A DNA stretch of 64,000 bases, from contig URAV01000005.1 of NCBI GenBank assembly GCA_900545915.1, positions 55,505 to 119,504 of the forward strand, in the 5' to 3' direction. Numbering within the stretch: the stretch's first letter is position 1; the number at the start of each line of letters is the position of its first letter. Shown here one piece after another: positions 44,566 through 54,028 of the stretch. Below the pieces are notes generated by a model. The model did not search any database. It was not told the DNA's origin and saw only the letters and a list, made by a program, of their open reading frames with translations. Source of the DNA: an uncultured Porphyromonadaceae bacterium. GTDB lineage: Bacteria > Bacteroidota > Bacteroidia > Bacteroidales > Coprobacteraceae. Both the position numbers and the translations under genes were made by a program.

Positions 44566-46857
44566 ATGTCAAAAGTAACGAAAGAAGCAGCCCTTTTATA
44601 TCATAGTCAGGGCAAACCCGGGAAAATAGAAGTTGTTCCCACCAAACCATACAGCACACAAATGGATTTATCACTCGCCTATTCTCCCGGTGTGGCCGAA
44701 CCATGCCTCGAAATAGAAAAAGATCCACAAAAAGCATACGAATACACATCAAAAGGCAATTTGGTCGCGGTTATATCAAACGGAACGGCAGTATTAGGAT
44801 TAGGTGATATCGGTGCATTAGCAGGGAAGCCTGTCATGGAAGGAAAAGGTCTTCTGTTCAAAATATTTGCCGGGATAGATGTTTTCGATATTGAAGTAAA
44901 CGAAAAAGATCCTGAAAAATTTATTCAAGCCGTAAAAGCCATTGCCCCAACATTCGGAGGAATTAATCTTGAAGACATAAAAGCTCCCGAATGTTTCGAG
45001 ATCGAAAATCGGTTGAAAGCCGAACTATCCATACCCGTAATGCATGATGATCAACACGGTACAGCTATAATATCCGGAGCTGGATTGTTAAATGCACTCG
45101 AAATACAAGGTAAAAAAATCGAAAATGTAAAAATCGTCGTTAACGGAGCCGGAGCTTCAGCCAGTTCATGTACAAAATTATACATGATGTTGGGTGCGAA
45201 AAAAGAAAATATCGTAATGGTCGACAGTCGTGGAGTGATAAACAAAAAACGTACCGACCTGAACGAATCGAAAAAACAATTTATCACAGACCGAGATATC
45301 GATACTTTAGAAGAAGCTATGCGGGGTGCGGATGTATTTCTCGGACTTTCGAAAGCGGACGTATTAAGCGTTGAAATGATTCGTTCCATGAACGAGAAAC
45401 CAATCGTTTTTGCATTAGCCAATCCGAACCCGGAAATTGCGTACGATAAAGCCAAATCTTCTCGTCCTGATTTAATTTTTGCAACAGGTCGATCAGACTA
45501 TCCGAATCAAATCAACAACGTTCTCGGATTCCCTTACATATTCAGAGGAGCTCTCGATGTAAGAGCAACTTGTATTAATGAAGCAATGAAATTAGCGGCA
45601 GTTTATGCCATTGCAGGATTAGCTAAAAAACCTGTTCCTGATGTCGTTAATGCAGCATATAATCTGAAACGAATAAGTTTCGGCCCGGAATATATTATTC
45701 CCAAACCTCTCGACCCCCGTTTACTCACGACCGTTGCTCCGGCAGTTGCAAAAGCAGCAATCGAATCTGGTGCTGCAGCTCCAATAATAACCGATTGGGA
45801 TGCTTATGAAAGTAAATTGAGAGCTCTAATGGGATATGACAATAAAATGATACGTCGGTTCACCGAAATGGCTGTTCAGAATCCGAAACGTGTCGTATTT
45901 GCCGAAGCCAATCACGCCAATATGCTTTCGGCTGCCGTTACTGCTTATCAAGAAGGTATCTGTTTCCCGATCTTACTGGGGAATACCGACTATATACATA
46001 GTGTAGCCGAACAAAACGGTTTAAATCTCGATGGTCTCGAAATCGTAAATTTACGAAGCGGCGAAGAAACGGAACGTCGTGAAAAATATGCAAAAATATT
46101 AGCACAGAAACGTCAAAGAGAGGGTATCACTTTAGACGAAGCTCGAGAAAAAATGTTCGACCGCAACTATTTTGGAATGATGATGGTAGAAGTAGGTGAT
46201 GCTGACGCATTTATAACCGGAACTTATACCAAATATACCGAAACCATACAAATTGCAAAAGATGTTATCGGTATTCGGGAAGGTCATAAACATTTCGGAG
46301 CAATGCATATCATGAATACCAAAAAAGGAACTTATTTCCTTGCCGATACACTCATCAACCGCCATCCCGACTCAGAGACATTAGTAGATATTGCTCGTTT
46401 AGCCCGTCATGCCGTAAAATTCTTTGCCCACGAACCTGTTATGGCAATGGTATCTTATTCTAATTTCGGCGCTGACAATACCGGTAGTCCGGTACAAGTG
46501 CATGAAGCGGTCAGAGAAATGCAGGAAAATTATCCTGAATTGGCAATTGACGGAGAAATGCAAATCAATTTTGCTCTTAATACAACTCTGCGAGACAAAA
46601 CATTCCCGTTCAACAAATTGGCAGGAAAAGAAGTAAATACACTCATTTTCCCGAATTTAAGCTCAGCCAATTCGGCATATAAGATGTTATTGGAAATGGG
46701 ATTAGCAGAGTCTATCGGACCGATTCAAATGGGATTAAACAAACCTATACATTTTACGGATATCGAAAGTTCTTCAAGAGATATTGTAAACTTGACGACT
46801 GTTGCCGTTCTGGATGCCATAGTACAAGAAGAAATCAGCAAATCAAAACAAAAATAA
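44566..46857 (+). CDS. maeB: NADP-dependent malic enzyme with C-terminal phosphotransacetylase-like domain
   Basis: Decarboxylates malate to pyruvate with NAD(P)H formation. Residues ~1-430 are the malic enzyme (YSPGVAEPCLEIEK, DDQHGTAIISGAGLLNA, NGAGASASSC nucleotide-binding loop, FALANPNPEI). Residues ~440-763 form the PTA-like domain (VVFAEANHANMLSAAV, DADAFITGTYTKYTE), which in MaeB proteins regulates activity by acetyl-CoA. Start at ATG 44566 (MSKVTKEAALLYHS); an upstream TTG (44512) is not supported. Length 763 is typical of the hybrid form. Single gene ending in a strong terminator. Confidence 0.95.
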   Translation: MSKVTKEAALLYHSQGKPGKIEVVPTKPYSTQMDLSLAYSPGVAEPCLEIEKDPQKAYEYTSKGNLVAVISNGTAVLGLGDIGALAGKPVMEGKGLLFKIFAGIDVFDIEVNEKDPEKFIQAVKAIAPTFGGINLEDIKAPECFEIENRLKAELSIPVMHDDQHGTAIISGAGLLNALEIQGKKIENVKIVVNGAGASASSCTKLYMMLGAKKENIVMVDSRGVINKKRTDLNESKKQFITDRDIDTLEEAMRGADVFLGLSKADVLSVEMIRSMNEKPIVFALANPNPEIAYDKAKSSRPDLIFATGRSDYPNQINNVLGFPYIFRGALDVRATCINEAMKLAAVYAIAGLAKKPVPDVVNAAYNLKRISFGPEYIIPKPLDPRLLTTVAPAVAKAAIESGAAAPIITDWDAYESKLRALMGYDNKMIRRFTEMAVQNPKRVVFAEANHANMLSAAVTAYQEGICFPILLGNTDYIHSVAEQNGLNLDGLEIVNLRSGEETERREKYAKILAQKRQREGITLDEAREKMFDRNYFGMMMVEVGDADAFITGTYTKYTETIQIAKDVIGIREGHKHFGAMHIMNTKKGTYFLADTLINRHPDSETLVDIARLARHAVKFFAHEPVMAMVSYSNFGADNTGSPVQVHEAVREMQENYPELAIDGEMQINFALNTTLRDKTFPFNKLAGKEVNTLIFPNLSSANSAYKMLLEMGLAESIGPIQMGLNKPIHFTDIESSSRDIVNLTTVAVLDAIVQEEISKSKQK

Positions 46858-46871
46858 AAATATCCGATAAT

Positions 46872-46911
46872 AAAATAGAGCGGGCTTGTTTACACAAACC
46901 CGCTCTATTTT
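46872..46911 (+). terminator. Intrinsic terminator between maeB and lysA (bidirectional)
   Basis: AAAATAGAGCGGG (46872-46884) pairs perfectly with CCCGCTCTATTTT (46899-46911), an inner loop of 14 nt, then ATTTG. It lies 14 nt after the maeB stop and 24 nt from the lysA stop. Confidence 0.85.
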
Positions 46912-46934
46912 ATTTGTCAAGACCTACGGAAATA

Positions 46935-48092
46935 TCATATTTTATCTTGATAATAAGCTTTAGGCAGTTTTCTGCAATTATATTGTGAAGCCATAATTTC
47001 ACCATATGCACCTGCCGAACGGATAGCCAATAAATCTCCTCGTTGAGTTTTATTTAATGAGACCATTTTTCCAAAACAATCAGACGACTCACAAATAGGA
47101 CCTACGACATCATACTCTTCCGGCAACTGATCTGAGGTAATATTTTCTATTTTATGATAAGCTTGATATAAGGCGGGACGAATCAAATCTGTCATCCCGG
47201 CATCAGTTATCACAAATTTTTTGTTTACTCCCTCCTTCACATACAGGACTTTTGTAATCAAAGAACCACATTGACACACGACAGATCGTCCTAATTCAAA
47301 ATGAACTTCTTGCTTAGGTCTCAACTTAAGATGTTTATGGAAAACGTCAAAATAATTTTTGAAATCAGGAACAGACTGTTTGTCCGGTTCTTCATAATTG
47401 ACCCCCAAACCGCCACCGACATTTATGGAATCTACGATAATCATCCGTTGGTACAAATGTTCTTGTATTTCATTAATTCGAATACAAAGACCCTTGAACG
47501 AATCCATATCCGTAATTTGCGAACCGATATGAAAATGCAACCCGATAAGCCGAACATTTTTCAGTGTTTCTAAATGGCCGAGCACCGAATCTAAATGAAC
47601 TAAACTAATCCCGAACTTATTCTCACTCAACCCCGTAGTAATATAGTGATGCGTATGTGCATCAATATTAGGATTAATACGTAAAGCTATCGAAGCGGTC
47701 TTACCGTATAAAGCCGCTAATTCATCGATATTATCCAACTCCGGAACGGATTCTACATTAAAACAATATATATCAGATTCCAGTCCTAACTTAATTTCCC
47801 AATCAGCCTTACCAACCCCTGCAAAAACGATTTTTTGAGCCGGAAAACCAGCATCCAAAGCAGCTTTTATTTCTCCTCCGCTCACACAATCTGCACCTAA
47901 TCCATTCTCTCTAATAATAGAGAGTATACGGTTATTGGCATTCGCTTTTACAGCATAATGAACATGATAATTTGAATGCAAAACTGTTTCTTGTTTTATT
48001 TTATCTAATGTCTCCCTCAGTAAAGAGGTATCATAATAGTAAAAGGGGGTCTCTATATTTCTGAACTTATCGATCGGGAAAACGCCTTTCAT
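46935..48092 (-). CDS. lysA: Diaminopimelate decarboxylase
   Basis: PLP enzyme that converts meso-diaminopimelate to lysine. The PLP lysine is in HYAVKANANNRIL near residue 50, with ADCVSGGEIKAAL, LHFHIGSQI, GGGLGVNYEEP, ELGRSVVCQCG and the substrate-binding CESSDCFGK also present. Length 385 is short but complete for the Bacteroidetes form. It lies 130 nt after lysC on the same strand with a terminator between, so the two lysine-pathway genes are neighbours but may be separate units. Confidence 0.95.
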   Translation of the reverse strand: MKGVFPIDKFRNIETPFYYYDTSLLRETLDKIKQETVLHSNYHVHYAVKANANNRILSIIRENGLGADCVSGGEIKAALDAGFPAQKIVFAGVGKADWEIKLGLESDIYCFNVESVPELDNIDELAALYGKTASIALRINPNIDAHTHHYITTGLSENKFGISLVHLDSVLGHLETLKNVRLIGLHFHIGSQITDMDSFKGLCIRINEIQEHLYQRMIIVDSINVGGGLGVNYEEPDKQSVPDFKNYFDVFHKHLKLRPKQEVHFELGRSVVCQCGSLITKVLYVKEGVNKKFVITDAGMTDLIRPALYQAYHKIENITSDQLPEEYDVVGPICESSDCFGKMVSLNKTQRGDLLAIRSAGAYGEIMASQYNCRKLPKAYYQDKI

Positions 48093-48182
48093 ATATTTAT
48101 CAATTTAATATTTTAAGATTTAAAAGCCTATGAAAATGTTTTTAGGCCTGTCGACTACAATAAATGCAACCAATTTTTAAAA

Positions 48183-48212
48183 AACACGGACTACTTTTTA
48201 ATAGTCCGTGTT
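48183..48212 (-). terminator. Intrinsic terminator of lysC
   Basis: AACACGGACTA (48183-48193) and TAGTCCGTGTT (48202-48212) make an 11-bp stem flanked by A- and T-runs, 10 nt after the lysC stop. Confidence 0.8.
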
Positions 48213-48222
48213 TTTTCTCTTC

Positions 48223-49539
48223 TTATTTATCAAACAAATATTTACTTAAAGATTGTAATGCAGCAGTCTTGTCTTTTGATTTTATCAGAAACGATATGTT
48301 GTAATTACTACCTCCGTAAGATACCATTCTTACCGGAATATCTTTCATTGCCTGCATTGTATTCGATTCGAATCCGATATTATTCCATTCTAAATCTCCG
48401 ACAACACAAATAATAACCATATCTTCATCGACTGTGACAGTACCGAATTTTTTCAGATCATCTAAAATTTCTGTTAAATGTTTTGTATTATCGATAGTCA
48501 CGGAGACTCCTACTTCCGAAGTGGTCACCATATCTATAGCTGTCTGATAGCTTTCGAAAATCTCAAAAACCTTACGCAAGAATCCGTAAGCCAAGAGCAT
48601 ACGCCCCGATTTGATTTTAATGGCTGTAATACCGTCTTTTGCCGCTACAGCTTTTATCTTTCCCGGCTCTGATTGATTGTAAATCAAAGTTCCCGGAGCT
48701 TCAGGTTCCATTGTATTTAATAAACGTACCGGGATATTATTTAGTTTAGCCGGAAGAATACAGGTAGGATGCAATATCTTTGCCCCGAAATATGCTAATT
48801 CCGCAGCCTCCTCAAAATGCAAATATCTTACCGGAGAAGTATTTTTAACAAATCGAGGATCATTATTATGCATACCATCAATATCTGTCCATATTTGTAT
48901 CTCGTCAGCCTGAATAGCTGCACCGATCAATGAAGCGGAATAGTCGCTTCCTCCTCGTTGCAAATTATCTATTTCACCATAAGCATTCCGGCAGATATAA
49001 CCTTGCGTTATATAAATAGGTGCATCGGGATTTACAGACAATAAATCTTTTAATTTCGTTTTAATATATATCGGATCTGGCTCGGCGTTTTTATCCGTTC
49101 GCATATAATCCAAAGCCGGGATCAATACAGATTTTACACCTGTCTCATTCAGGTACAAATTTACCATAGCCGTCGATATCAGCTCTCCTTGAGCCAAAAT
49201 CACTTTCTCTTCAAAGAGAGTAAAAAGATCTTTCGTAAAAGAACGAATATAGTCGAAGTGAGATTTTACAATTTCAGTAGCCTTCTGTTTATACTCGTCT
49301 GTACTATACAGTTCATCGATAACCTGCATATATTTATGCTCAAGGCCATTGATAATTTCATTAGCTCCATCCGGATTTTTTTTATATAAATAATCCGAAA
49401 TTTCTACGAGTGTATTCGTTGTGCCGGACATAGCAGACAAAACAACTATCTTCTGCTCTCCATCACAAATCAATTTGGCAACATCTTTCATTCTTTGTGC
49501 TGAGCCCACAGAAGTTCCACCAAACTTTAAAACTTTCAT
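48223..49539 (-). CDS. lysC: Aspartate kinase (monofunctional)
   Basis: First step of the aspartate pathway (lysine, threonine, methionine). N-terminal kinase signature MKVLKFGGTSVGS, with ALDYMRTDKNAEPD and RGGSDYSASLIGAAIQ as substrate and nucleotide sites. The C-terminal ACT domains span ~300-438 (GRMLLAYGFLRKVFEIFESY, TSEVGVSVTIDNTKHLTEIL, VRMVSYGGSNYNISFLI). Length 438, without a homoserine dehydrogenase fusion. It precedes lysA in the same direction; lysine feedback is likely by family. Confidence 0.95.
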   Translation of the reverse strand: MKVLKFGGTSVGSAQRMKDVAKLICDGEQKIVVLSAMSGTTNTLVEISDYLYKKNPDGANEIINGLEHKYMQVIDELYSTDEYKQKATEIVKSHFDYIRSFTKDLFTLFEEKVILAQGELISTAMVNLYLNETGVKSVLIPALDYMRTDKNAEPDPIYIKTKLKDLLSVNPDAPIYITQGYICRNAYGEIDNLQRGGSDYSASLIGAAIQADEIQIWTDIDGMHNNDPRFVKNTSPVRYLHFEEAAELAYFGAKILHPTCILPAKLNNIPVRLLNTMEPEAPGTLIYNQSEPGKIKAVAAKDGITAIKIKSGRMLLAYGFLRKVFEIFESYQTAIDMVTTSEVGVSVTIDNTKHLTEILDDLKKFGTVTVDEDMVIICVVGDLEWNNIGFESNTMQAMKDIPVRMVSYGGSNYNISFLIKSKDKTAALQSLSKYLFDK

Positions 49540-49650
49540 TTTTATTCTTTCAATTAATAGTTCGTATATTAAATACCTGTATTTTCAATAATTTATATTC
49601 AATATCTAAAATGCAAAGATAAGATATTATATATAATAAGCAACCGATAC

Positions 49651-50328
49651 TTAAAGAGAGACTTCAGATAAACATTTGTTCTCACATTTCAATAAGCGAC
49701 CGGGAAACTCTTCTACCAGCCGATGATTATGGGTCGTCATAATAACAGCCGTGCCCGTCTGACAAATAGAATGCAATAACGATACAATTTGTTGTCCAGT
49801 CTGAGGGTCGAGATTTCCGGTCGGTTCATCCGCCAAAATAATCTGCGGAGAATTCAATAACGCTCTGGCTATAACAATTCTTTGCTGTTCCCCTCCCGAT
49901 AACTCATGCGGCATTTTATACGCTTTATTTTGCATGCCGACTTGCACCAAGACTTGCTCTACTCTCTCAGTTATCTCTGCCTTGTTTTTCCAACCGGTCG
50001 CTTGAAGAACAAAATTGAGATTGTCTTTTACAGATCTATCGGTCAATAACTGAAAATCTTGAAATACGATACCTATTTTCCTCCTCAACTGAGGTATATC
50101 CTTCTTTTGGAGAGATTTCATATTAAATCCAAGAACAGAGGCCTCCCCTTCAACTACCGGAATCTCAGCATACATCGTCTTCAACAGGCTACTTTTCCCT
50201 GTACCTACCCGACCGATAAAATAAACAAACTCTCCCGAATACAATTTAAAATTTACATCTTTCAGAACAACAAGTTCCTTACGGCAGACTTCAACATGAT
50301 CATATTGTATCAATAACGCATCTTCCAT
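49651..50328 (-). CDS. ftsE: FtsE-like ABC transporter ATP-binding protein
   Basis: A 225-residue ATPase with Walker A GRVGTGKSSLL near residue 40, Q-loop VFQDFQLLTDRSV, signature LSGGEQQRIVIARALL near 143 and Walker B IILADEPTGNLDP. It fits FtsE, which with FtsX controls peptidoglycan hydrolases at the division site, although LolD/MacB-type ATPases share these motifs. No ftsX lies in the window. It starts 5 nt after hisIE, so it appears as the last gene of the his operon. Confidence 0.85.
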   Translation of the reverse strand: MEDALLIQYDHVEVCRKELVVLKDVNFKLYSGEFVYFIGRVGTGKSSLLKTMYAEIPVVEGEASVLGFNMKSLQKKDIPQLRRKIGIVFQDFQLLTDRSVKDNLNFVLQATGWKNKAEITERVEQVLVQVGMQNKAYKMPHELSGGEQQRIVIARALLNSPQIILADEPTGNLDPQTGQQIVSLLHSICQTGTAVIMTTHNHRLVEEFPGRLLKCENKCLSEVSL

Positions 50329-50333
50329 AAATT

Positions 50334-50930
50334 CTATTCTTTATGCCGTTTTTTCAATTCTCTGGCAAGATCTTCTATCCGATATCCTTTTGACGTCAAT
50401 AATACAATCAAATGGTAAATTAGATCAGATGCCTCATAGATAAGCCGATCATCTGTCCCGTTCGTTGCCTCAATTACCGTCTCCACAGCCTCCTCTCCGA
50501 CTTTTTGCGCCATTCTGTTTATTCCTTTGTTAAACAGAGAAGTCGTGTACGAACCTTCCGGCATCTCTTTTTTACGGCGATCTATAAAATCTTGAAGATA
50601 CTTAATAAACATAATATCTTCCTCGTTTTTTTCATCAAAACATGTATCGCTACCCGTATGGCAAACCGGACCTACCGGACGTACTTTGATAAGAAGCGTG
50701 TCTTTATCACAATCTTCTTTTATTGAATCAACCAACAAAAAATTACCGCTTTCTTCACCCTTTGTCCATAATCGATTCTTAGTACGACTAAAAAATGTTA
50801 CTTTACCTAATTCTTTAGTCTTTGCTAACGCTTCCTCATTCATAAAGCCCAACATCAGGACTTTAGAAGTATAACTATCCTGTATAATTGCAGGAATCAA
50901 TCCTCCCATTTTTGCAAAATCTATATTCAT
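50334..50930 (-). CDS. hisIE: Bifunctional phosphoribosyl-AMP cyclohydrolase/phosphoribosyl-ATP pyrophosphatase
   Basis: Histidine steps 2 and 3. The N-terminal HisI domain (~1-105) has MLGFMNEEALAKT, GEESGNFL and the zinc/metal site VCHTGSDTCF. The C-terminal HisE domain (~110-198) has YTTSLFNKGINRMAQKVGEE and EASDLIYHLIVLL. Fusion of the two is normal in Bacteroidetes. It is 9 nt after hisF and 5 nt before ftsE. Confidence 0.96.
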   Translation of the reverse strand: MNIDFAKMGGLIPAIIQDSYTSKVLMLGFMNEEALAKTKELGKVTFFSRTKNRLWTKGEESGNFLLVDSIKEDCDKDTLLIKVRPVGPVCHTGSDTCFDEKNEEDIMFIKYLQDFIDRRKKEMPEGSYTTSLFNKGINRMAQKVGEEAVETVIEATNGTDDRLIYEASDLIYHLIVLLTSKGYRIEDLARELKKRHKE

Positions 50931-50939
50931 TTCAATACG

Positions 50940-51695
50940 TTATTTTCTTACACAAATATTTTCTCGATCTAAATAATCTTTAAGTTCTGAAATAGAAATC
51001 TCCCCAAAATGAAATACACTTGCGGCAAGAGCAGCATCAGCCTTCCCTTTCTGGAAAACATCTCTAAAGTGTTCTTTCTTACCAGCGCCTCCTGATGCTA
51101 TCACCGGAATATTCAGCTCAGAATTCAATGTTGTTAACGCATCATTTGCATATCCGTCTTTTACGCCATCATGAGTCATACTGGTAAACAATATCTCTCC
51201 TGCACCTCTCTCCTGTGCTTCTCTTGCCCAAGAAAAAAGCTCTTTATCTGTCGGAACTCTTCCTCCATTTAAATAACAACGCCATAAATTATCGTCAAAG
51301 TTAGCATCTATGGCAACAACACAAACTTGTGAACCGAAATTTTTTGCAATTTCTTCAATTAATTTCGGATTCTTCAATGCAGAAGAATTTATTGAAACTT
51401 TGTCTGCACCGGCATTCAGTAAACGGTCAACATCATTTATTTCATTTATTCCACCACCGACGGTAAACGGAATAGATACTTTAGCTGCAACCTTCTTGAC
51501 AATTTCCGTAAATGTCTTGCGTCCTTCATAAGAAGCGGTTATATCTAAATAAACCAACTCGTCTGCACCCTGTCGGCTATATGCGTGCCCCAATTCAACC
51601 GGATCTCCTGCATCTCTGAAATTTATAAAATTTACCCCCTTTACAGTTTTACCGTCTTTTACATCCAAACATGGAATAATTCGCTTTGCTAACAT
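50940..51695 (-). CDS. hisF: Imidazole glycerol phosphate synthase, cyclase subunit
   Basis: A 251-residue (beta/alpha)8 barrel that uses ammonia from HisH to form imidazole glycerol phosphate and AICAR. Catalytic D11 in RIIPCLDVKDGKTVKG and the second aspartate in CVVAIDANFDD are present, as are phosphate-binding GGGI and ASGGAG loops. It lies 8 nt after hisA. Confidence 0.96.
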   Translation of the reverse strand: MLAKRIIPCLDVKDGKTVKGVNFINFRDAGDPVELGHAYSRQGADELVYLDITASYEGRKTFTEIVKKVAAKVSIPFTVGGGINEINDVDRLLNAGADKVSINSSALKNPKLIEEIAKNFGSQVCVVAIDANFDDNLWRCYLNGGRVPTDKELFSWAREAQERGAGEILFTSMTHDGVKDGYANDALTTLNSELNIPVIASGGAGKKEHFRDVFQKGKADAALAASVFHFGEISISELKDYLDRENICVRK

Positions 51696-51703
51696 ATCTA
51701 TTT

Positions 51704-52423
51704 TTATAAAAAACGTAACAATTCCTTCAATGTTATACGGCCTTCATAAAGGGCTTTCCCGAATATGACGGCAGGAACTCCGGCCGACTCTAATTTTTCA
51801 ATATCTTCGATAGAGGAAACTCCACCACTTGCTATCAAATAAATCTCAGGAATTACAGACATCATCTTTTTATATAAATCGACAGATGGCCCGTTCAGCA
51901 TTCCATCTTTACAAATATCCGTAGTAATTACTTTTTTTACTCCGGATTCTACATACGTTTCAACAAACGGGATAAGCTCTTTATCTGACGATTCCGTCCA
52001 TCCTCCGACTGCAATTTTTCCATTTTTAGCATCAGCTCCAAGAATTATCTTTTCTGAACCGAATTTCTCAAGCCATGACAAAAATATCTCCGGATTTTTT
52101 ACAGCAATACTGCCTCCGGTTACCATCTGAGCACCCGACTCGAAAGCGATTTCCAAATCTCCGTCAGATTTAATGCCACCCCCAAAATCTATTATCAACG
52201 ACGTACGAGAAGCAATACGTTCTAAAGCTTTATAATTCACTATATGATGAGCTTTAGCTCCATCTAAATCGACAACGTGCAATCGCCTTATTCCATGATC
52301 CTGAAATTCTTTTGCAACCTCCAGCGGATCATGATTATATGTAGTCATACGTTTATAATCACCTTGCGACAAGCGCACACACTTACCGTCTATTATATCT
52401 ATCGCCGGTATTAATTCAATCAT
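51704..52423 (-). CDS. hisA: ProFAR isomerase
   Basis: A 239-residue (beta/alpha)8 barrel isomerising ProFAR to PRFAR. D9 in MIELIPAIDIIDGKCVRL and the second catalytic aspartate in TTDICKDGMLNGPS are present, as are the GGGI and ASGGV phosphate loops. The half-barrel relationship with HisF is visible. 14 nt after hisH. Confidence 0.96.
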   Translation of the reverse strand: MIELIPAIDIIDGKCVRLSQGDYKRMTTYNHDPLEVAKEFQDHGIRRLHVVDLDGAKAHHIVNYKALERIASRTSLIIDFGGGIKSDGDLEIAFESGAQMVTGGSIAVKNPEIFLSWLEKFGSEKIILGADAKNGKIAVGGWTESSDKELIPFVETYVESGVKKVITTDICKDGMLNGPSVDLYKKMMSVIPEIYLIASGGVSSIEDIEKLESAGVPAVIFGKALYEGRITLKELLRFL

Positions 52424-52437
52424 ATCATTCTATATGT

Positions 52438-53028
52438 TTATAATGACAAAAAATGATTAAATATATCTTCTCCGACAGCTCCGCTTTTTTCTATATGAAA
52501 CTGAGAAGCATAAAAATTATCTTTATGTAAAGCCGCACTAAAAGGCAAAATATATTCTGTCTCAGCAGTGGTGTATTCACATATTGGAACATAATAGCTA
52601 TGAACAAAATATACATATTGGTTTTCAACATTTTGCGGGAACACACGCATATCGACATTCCTCACCGTATTCCATCCCATATGCGGTATTTTGTACTCTG
52701 TACTTTCAGTATGAAAACGCTTTACATCGACATCGAATATATTCAAACAATCGACATCTCCTTCTTCTGAATGCCGACACATCAGTTGCATTCCTATACA
52801 AATGCCTAATACCGGTTGCTTCAAGTCTTTAATTAAAGAATCCAGATTATTTTTTTTCAAATAACGCATCGTCGACGCCGCCTCTCCTACTCCCGGAAAT
52901 ATTATTTTATCAGCCGACATCAATATTTCTTTATTATCCGTAATTTCTGCTTCTACCCCGACTCTTCTTAAAGCACAATCTACTGAATAAATATTACCGG
53001 CATTATATTTTACAATTGCAACTTTCAT
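52438..53028 (-). CDS. hisH: Imidazole glycerol phosphate synthase, glutamine amidotransferase subunit
   Basis: A 196-residue class I glutaminase delivering ammonia to HisF. The nucleophile is in VLGICIGMQLMCRHSEEG (Cys near residue 76) and the His/Glu pair in ASQFHIEKSG. The N-terminus VAIVKYNAGNIYSV is typical. It lies 6 nt after purU and heads the his portion of the operon. Confidence 0.95.
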   Translation of the reverse strand: MKVAIVKYNAGNIYSVDCALRRVGVEAEITDNKEILMSADKIIFPGVGEAASTMRYLKKNNLDSLIKDLKQPVLGICIGMQLMCRHSEEGDVDCLNIFDVDVKRFHTESTEYKIPHMGWNTVRNVDMRVFPQNVENQYVYFVHSYYVPICEYTTAETEYILPFSAALHKDNFYASQFHIEKSGAVGEDIFNHFLSL

Positions 53029-53034
53029 TTTCCC

Positions 53035-53910
53035 TTAATTGAAAACAACGGTTTTGTTGCGATAAGTCAATATTTTCCGATCGATATGCTTTTCTACAGC
53101 TCGAGATAATACTATTTTTTCGAGATCCTGACCTTTATAGACCAAGTCGGAAATAGAATCTTTGTGAGAAATACGAACGATATCTTGTTCGATAATAGGA
53201 CCTGCATCAAGGTCTGTCGTTACGTAATGACTTGTAGCTCCGATTAACTTCACTCCCCGCTCAAAAGCCGCATGATAAGGCTTAGCTCCCATAAATGCCG
53301 GAAGAAACGAATGATGAATATTTATGATCTTATCGGGATAATGCGTTATAAAATCGGAAGAAACGACTTGCATATATCGTGCCAATACGATAAAATCTAT
53401 ATCATACTCTTTCAACAGCTCCAACTCTTTTGCTTCTTGTTCGATCTTATTGTCCTTATTGATAGGAAATACATGATAATCTATATCGAATCTTTTAGCT
53501 ACACTTTCTAAATCGGGATGGTTACTGATAATAACAGGAATCTCAACATTCCATTCTCCGGCCGTATATCGCGCCAATATATCGTACAAACAATGAGACA
53601 TCTTCGATACGAATATAGCCATACGTGGCTTACGGTCATTAAAATAGAGATTAAAACTCATATCATATTTTTGTCCGTATAATGTATTGAAATAATCTTC
53701 TATTTTATTTTGCGGAATAATAAAATTTGTCAGATCCCACTCCACCCGCATAAAGAACGCATGATTTTCCCGATCCACATATTGATCAAGATACAGGATA
53801 TTCCCTCCGTTCACATTAATAAAATCTGTTACAACAGCTAATATACCCGGCTGGTCTGGACAATGCATCAGCAATATTGCATTTGTACTGTTATTTTTTT
53901 GTTTTGACAT
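53035..53910 (-). CDS. purU: Formyltetrahydrofolate deformylase
   Basis: Hydrolyses 10-formyl-THF to formate and THF, balancing the one-carbon pool. The N-terminal ACT domain is residues ~8-90 (LLMHCPDQPGILAVVTDFIN). The formyltransferase-like domain holds VLARYMQV and INIHHSFLPAFMGAKPY near residue 200 and the catalytic aspartate in TTDLDAGPII. Length 291. It is the first gene of the compact operon with hisHAF-IE, only 6 nt from hisH. AICAR released by HisF consumes 10-formyl-THF, so the grouping is metabolically plausible. Confidence 0.94.
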   Translation of the reverse strand: MSKQKNNSTNAILLMHCPDQPGILAVVTDFINVNGGNILYLDQYVDRENHAFFMRVEWDLTNFIIPQNKIEDYFNTLYGQKYDMSFNLYFNDRKPRMAIFVSKMSHCLYDILARYTAGEWNVEIPVIISNHPDLESVAKRFDIDYHVFPINKDNKIEQEAKELELLKEYDIDFIVLARYMQVVSSDFITHYPDKIINIHHSFLPAFMGAKPYHAAFERGVKLIGATSHYVTTDLDAGPIIEQDIVRISHKDSISDLVYKGQDLEKIVLSRAVEKHIDRKILTYRNKTVVFN

Positions 53911-53930
53911 ATCTTCTCTATTTTGAAGTG

Positions 53931-53938
53931 CAAATATA
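53931..53938 (-). promoter_or_regulatory. -7 box for the purU-his operon
   Basis: Reading leftwards the sequence is TATATTTG, a TAnnTTTG match, 20 nt before the purU start at 53910. Confidence 0.5.
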
Positions 53939-54028
53939 ACAAAATAAAAGCGAACAATCCTATTATTCTACAAATTTGAACAAAAATAATCTCACAAAAT
54001 AGCTATTTGCAAGAAATAAAAAATCGCA

